A stretch of DNA of 64,000 nucleotides from Saccharicrinis sp050589685 (GTDB taxonomy: Bacteria; Bacteroidota; Bacteroidia; Bacteroidales; Marinilabiliaceae): assembly GCF_050589685.1 (NCBI RefSeq), contig NZ_JBNGOS010000001.1, positions 124,001 to 188,000 on the forward strand, read 5' to 3'. Every line of letters begins with the position of its first letter. Positions within the stretch are counted from its first letter, which is position 1. A program made the position numbers and the translations under genes. Below the pieces are notes generated by a model that had not been told where the DNA came from, ran no database searches, and saw nothing but the letters and a program-made list of their open reading frames with translations. Of the stretch, positions 60,531-64,000 are shown one piece after another.

Positions 60531-62783
60531 TTATTTTATCAACCCCATTTTTGAAACATCTAATGGCTCAATACCCAGATTTAAAGCCGGACTTCCCTCC
60601 TTAAAACTAAAATCTCCACCTGCAGGATCAGCAAACAATGGATCGGCAAATACACTTTCTGTTTCTTTACCTATGGCATGCATTCTATGCAAATGCTCAT
60701 CCATCCATTCAGGGTTTGTTGGATGATAATAAATATTGGAGTCCATTTTGGTTTCTTCAATATCAGGAAGATTAGTCGTTTGATCTTTACGAGGTCTTTC
60801 GTTATGCGCATGACCACCATCGGGGTGAGATATAATTATATTCTTGTAGACCTTTGAACCCGGAACCGGTACCCATTCATAGCTAAGATAACCAGATCTG
60901 GGAGCATTACTCGGAGCAACAATAAAGTTATTGATAATGTCGTTCACTCCTTTTGAGGCAATTCTTGCACTAAATCCAAAGTTATTGTAGAGGACATTAC
61001 CATAAATAAGCGTTTCATGTTGATCGTCGTCGCAACGGATAGGTGCTGGCATAGACTTTTCTATATTGTCGTGCAAATAATTGTATCGGACAATATTCCC
61101 AGTACCTGCTCCTGAAACATAAATACAATTCCCATCGGAAAGTAATTGTACGGCATGTGTTATCTCATTGTATTCAACAACATTATGACGGGCATGATTA
61201 TACTTTTCACGAACCTTCCAGTTTTCATAAGTTTCTGTAGTATTCTCAATAACTTCCATAGGAATTTCATGGTGCCGTACTGTTCTTCCTCCTTCTCCAT
61301 CCAATTTTCTATTTGGCTCAATACGATTGGTTATCAATACGCCTGCATATCCACTATGATGAATATAATTGTTGGCTATGCGATTCGATCCACTTTGCCA
61401 AGCCCAAATACCAGGAGAATGCCACGTTATCTGACTAAAATGATGAATGTGATTATTCACAATTTCGTTGTGGTGATTCACGTCTTTGGTACCAGGTCCA
61501 TAACCCGCAAGGAGAATCCCCGCTTCACCCAAATGGGCAAATTCACAGTTTTCAACTTTATTCCGTTGTGCATGCAAATCGAAACGAACACCCGATCCAC
61601 CAGAGTTTACAAATTTACAATTGATAACCTGACAATGCTCAGCTCCTCTAAAACGCAGTGCTGCAGTTGGTCGATCGAACATATCCCAATCGTGTTGCAT
61701 CCCCCACCCTAGCTGATCCTCATCACTCGTCCATGCACGGCGGTCGGCCTGAGTAAAGGTTATGCCCAAAAAGGCAATTCCCACAACAGGTTTATCTGTA
61801 GTTCCTCGATAATCGATTTCACCTTCTACACGAATAAGTTCGGTGGTAGTTGGTGCAAGAATTCCCTTTGGTGAACCATCGCTTGCTGGATTCGCAGGCC
61901 ACAAATAAACTTTACGAGTTTTAGAATTAATAACCCATTCTCCAGGTTCGTCCAATGCTTCCAGCGTATTTTCAATCCAAGCAGAACAACCATCCTTAGA
62001 GTGCACCCAAGCGGATAAAGGAGACATTTCGTAAGTTGCAGTAACGCTAGTTTTTGCCATACCCATTTCTTCATCAACCATGTTTATTGGAAGCATATTT
62101 ATTGCCCAAGCTCGTCGCGGCCTAATATTTAATTCTACATCTTGAAGGTTATCCCAATTTTTCATTTTTCCCTTAGGAAAATAGACCGTTCTTTTATCTC
62201 CTGCCTTAACGGGAACAAAACCTTTTGCTCTTGCACGTTTTAATCGTCCATTCCTATCATAAAGCGTATAGAATTTTTCAAGGCCTTCAGGAATTTCTGC
62301 AACCCATATTTTAGCAACAGAATTTATGGGTAAATCGTCAAGGCTTGCTTCCAGTAATTTCCATCCTTCAACAGGAATTCCTGAACTAATCATTGGTTCT
62401 TCTCCCGGATAGGCCGCAAAAGTTAATTGAGCTTGTGCTAATTCTCCCGCACCTGGCTGTCCCGTGTTTTCATGGTGAGGTATTGAAGATATCCCATCTT
62501 CAACTCCCAACACCAATGTTTCACTTAAATTATGACATCCTTCTCGTAAGTATATGGTTGCAGGATTTGAATTACCGTTATTTCGCAACTCACGAACTGC
62601 CTCAACTGCTTTTTGAATGGTTGCCAATGGTTCTGTAATACTTCCGACGGCATTGTCATTTCCATCAATAGAAACATACAGCTCAATACTTTGTTTTGTA
62701 TTGCAAGCTACACACATTAAGATGGATAGCATTCCAGATAGAGCAAGCTTTTTCCAATTATTTATAAGCTTAAATGAAATCAT
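60531..62783 (-). CDS. Right-handed beta-helix lipoprotein, probable glycan-active enzyme
   Basis: 750 residues with lipoprotein signal MLSILMCVAC (Cys27). Starts with the extracellular beta-helix opening (ELYVSIDGNDNAVGSITEPL, ATIQKAVEAVREL), followed by a beta-sandwich insert (about 150-330) and many helix coils with N/H ladders (NHHNEIVNNHIHHFS, NRIANNYIHHSGYAGVL, NIVRYNYLHDNIEKS). The C-terminus (VFADPLFADPAGGDFSFKEG) is the usual end of such proteins. The layout resembles GH141/GH120-type beta-helix glycosidases (GH141 includes alpha-L-fucosidase and xylanase activities), but the family assignment is an inference. It follows the partial GH43-type gene by 12 bp. Confidence 0.72.
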   Translation of the reverse strand: MISFKLINNWKKLALSGMLSILMCVACNTKQSIELYVSIDGNDNAVGSITEPLATIQKAVEAVRELRNNGNSNPATIYLREGCHNLSETLVLGVEDGISSIPHHENTGQPGAGELAQAQLTFAAYPGEEPMISSGIPVEGWKLLEASLDDLPINSVAKIWVAEIPEGLEKFYTLYDRNGRLKRARAKGFVPVKAGDKRTVYFPKGKMKNWDNLQDVELNIRPRRAWAINMLPINMVDEEMGMAKTSVTATYEMSPLSAWVHSKDGCSAWIENTLEALDEPGEWVINSKTRKVYLWPANPASDGSPKGILAPTTTELIRVEGEIDYRGTTDKPVVGIAFLGITFTQADRRAWTSDEDQLGWGMQHDWDMFDRPTAALRFRGAEHCQVINCKFVNSGGSGVRFDLHAQRNKVENCEFAHLGEAGILLAGYGPGTKDVNHHNEIVNNHIHHFSQITWHSPGIWAWQSGSNRIANNYIHHSGYAGVLITNRIEPNRKLDGEGGRTVRHHEIPMEVIENTTETYENWKVREKYNHARHNVVEYNEITHAVQLLSDGNCIYVSGAGTGNIVRYNYLHDNIEKSMPAPIRCDDDQHETLIYGNVLYNNFGFSARIASKGVNDIINNFIVAPSNAPRSGYLSYEWVPVPGSKVYKNIIISHPDGGHAHNERPRKDQTTNLPDIEETKMDSNIYYHPTNPEWMDEHLHRMHAIGKETESVFADPLFADPAGGDFSFKEGSPALNLGIEPLDVSKMGLIK

Positions 62784-62795
62784 AATTCAATTTGT

Positions 62796-64000
62796 TTATC
62801 TATATTTCTCTTTCAAAACTACATTGTCCCACCAGCAAATTCCATTAAAATCGGTAGTTGTTGTACAACGCAGATTTATTTTTTTGGTGTCTCCACTGTT
62901 AAAGACACTTTTAAACTCAATCCATTCATCCGCTTTTGTTTCAGCATCAAGGTCGAATTTGCAAATTTCATCACCCCCCTCTTTCGCATCGAATATTACT
63001 TTGCCTATGGTTCCTGATTTTATTCTCAGCATAACACTAAACCTGTAGTCTGTATGGGTAGTAACCTTTACCTGTTGAACTATCTCTCTTGGACTTCCTT
63101 TACCTTTGTATTGAAGAGAATAATATCCTTTAGCTGTATTATCTAATTGACTAGTAAACTGCATACTTTTACTTCTCCAATACTTAACTAACTTTTGCGT
63201 TGTTAGCTCAAAGGATGGATTTTTCACCAAGTTATCCACTTTAACCTTCGAAACCTTTATTGATGAAATAATATCACTACAGGCCATTTCATTCAAATCA
63301 ATTCTATCTTCCTCAAAAGTCCAGTGTTTGCCTTTAAAATTATCCTTTTCGAAGCATTCAACAACATAACCTTCGGGAATCTGAATGGAAGATATCGCAT
63401 TTACCAGAATACCTGCTTTTTGCATTTTAGTTTTTTTGTATTCTCCAACTGGCAAAGTCCCAAGCATTTCGTTAAAATTAATCGCCTTATGGAAAGTTGG
63501 CAATTTTACACCCAAGGATTTACTTACCTTTTGAATAGTACCATCTTCGTTAAAATTTACAGGATCGAAACAGACTGAACGATTGGTGGCAATACCTCCT
63601 GACAATTCTCCATTATGATAGAATATGTACCATTGCCCTTTAAATTCTACCATTGAACCGTGCATGGTAATAATGTTGTTATGTTCCAGGATAACTCCTT
63701 TTGGTTTCCATGGTCCCAACGGACTATCGCTCATAGAATATTGCATCTCGTTATAAGGTCGTTTATGGTCGGGATACAACATATAATATTTGCCCTTACG
63801 TTTAAATACAAACGGACCTTCACGATGTTCATCTACACCAACTTGGTGAGCCATTTCACTTTCAATCTCCATCATATTATCCTTAAGCTTAGCTGCATAA
63901 CACTTAGCATCTTGAACCGCATAAAGATAAGCCTGGCCATTATCGTCGACAAAAACGCATGGGTCGCAAAAAGCATTACCTCCATTAACATAGCCTTGTA
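62796..64000 (-). CDS. GH43-type glycosidase + beta/gamma-crystallin + CBM, N-terminus beyond right edge
   Basis: The frame is open to 64000; a Met at 63875 is internal. The visible part gives about 400 residues. The propeller portion carries FCDPCVFVDDNGQAYLYAVQ (Asp of the GH43 DP..F.DDDG motif) and REGPFVFKRKGKYYMLYP (Glu of the EGP acid motif), then MHGSMVEFKGQWYIFYH. Next is a crystallin-like Greek-key unit (VECFEKDNFKGKHWTFEEDR), then a C-terminal CBM4/9/22-like jelly roll (NPSFELTTQKLVKYWRSKSM to GICWWDNVVL). Likely an arabinofuranosidase/xylosidase/galactosidase-type exo-enzyme. Same operon as the beta-helix protein (12-bp gap). Confidence 0.85.
   Translation of the reverse strand, partial: QGYVNGGNAFCDPCVFVDDNGQAYLYAVQDAKCYAAKLKDNMMEIESEMAHQVGVDEHREGPFVFKRKGKYYMLYPDHKRPYNEMQYSMSDSPLGPWKPKGVILEHNNIITMHGSMVEFKGQWYIFYHNGELSGGIATNRSVCFDPVNFNEDGTIQKVSKSLGVKLPTFHKAINFNEMLGTLPVGEYKKTKMQKAGILVNAISSIQIPEGYVVECFEKDNFKGKHWTFEEDRIDLNEMACSDIISSIKVSKVKVDNLVKNPSFELTTQKLVKYWRSKSMQFTSQLDNTAKGYYSLQYKGKGSPREIVQQVKVTTHTDYRFSVMLRIKSGTIGKVIFDAKEGGDEICKFDLDAETKADEWIEFKSVFNSGDTKKINLRCTTTTDFNGICWWDNVVLKEKYR

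Noticed and set aside
61146..61712. 188-codon plus-strand frame opposite the beta-helix gene
   Set aside because: Antisense shadow; the minus-strand beta-helix repeats are unmistakable.

Overview
The window is chromosomal DNA from a Bacteroidota bacterium, most likely a marine polysaccharide degrader of the Marinilabiliales/Prolixibacteraceae type (an inference from gene content; no rRNA or marker phylogeny was possible). The evidence is: several exported proteins ending in type IX secretion (T9SS) sorting domains; lipoprotein-signal glycosidases and S1-family sulfatases in clusters; a membrane-spanning propeller/AraC regulator; a Bacteroidetes-type (subtype iii) type VI secretion (T6SS) cluster; a TAnnTTTG-type promoter; and AT-rich spacers.

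Layout. (1) 1-30.5 kb is a large polysaccharide-utilisation region without SusC/SusD in view. It holds a partial sulfatase at the left edge, a one-piece sensor/AraC regulator (1047-3845), a decayed GH29 fucosidase, and then a tight minus-strand run from 22641 down to 5424. That run encodes a large clan-A-like glycosidase, a sulfatase, a GH36-like enzyme, a LamG-esterase-T9SS protein, a five-bladed-propeller glycosidase, an esterase, a second sulfatase, a GH29 alpha-L-fucosidase and a clan-A-like glycosidase with a fucolectin module. A GH2 beta-galactosidase is divergent (23704-26829), followed by a sulfatase remnant and a second large clan-A-like enzyme (27862-30474) homologous to the first. 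Fucosidases, beta-galactosidase, esterases and sulfatases together suggest a sulfated, esterified, fucose- and galactose-containing algal polysaccharide. (2) 31-32.8 kb is an accessory island with a YopT-like cysteine-protease candidate, an orphan coding tail, a 21-bp-period degenerate repeat and two inverted-repeat elements. (3) 32.8-46.5 kb is the T6SS block, read right to left: ClpV, TssB, TssC, two Hcp/TssD paralogues, VgrG, a TPR adaptor-like protein, a PAAR-Rhs polymorphic toxin with an ADP-ribosyltransferase-like tip, a probable immunity gene and one more small gene. Baseplate and membrane genes are not in the window. (4) 46.8-54.3 kb has T9SS and cell-surface proteins, an outer-membrane barrel and an unrecognised three-gene set (52371-54220). 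(5) 54.3-60.4 kb is housekeeping: pyrF, a four-helix-bundle gene beside a 16-bp tandem array, prfA, purM, an ECF sigma factor with a membrane partner, tRNA-Met(CAT) and a truncated rpiB. (6) 60.5-64 kb starts a second carbohydrate locus: a beta-helix lipoprotein and a partial GH43/beta-gamma-crystallin/CBM protein.

The most notable non-genic signal is a dispersed 170-194 bp element with about 17-bp imperfect terminal inverted repeats and internally pairing arms. There are five recognisable copies in both orientations plus one diverged copy. One copy interrupts a sulfatase remnant. Other observations are the two paralogous, family-unassigned glycosidases, the T6SS-linked toxin candidates, and the small gene set whose first product resembles an isolated EF-Tu domain-2 barrel.
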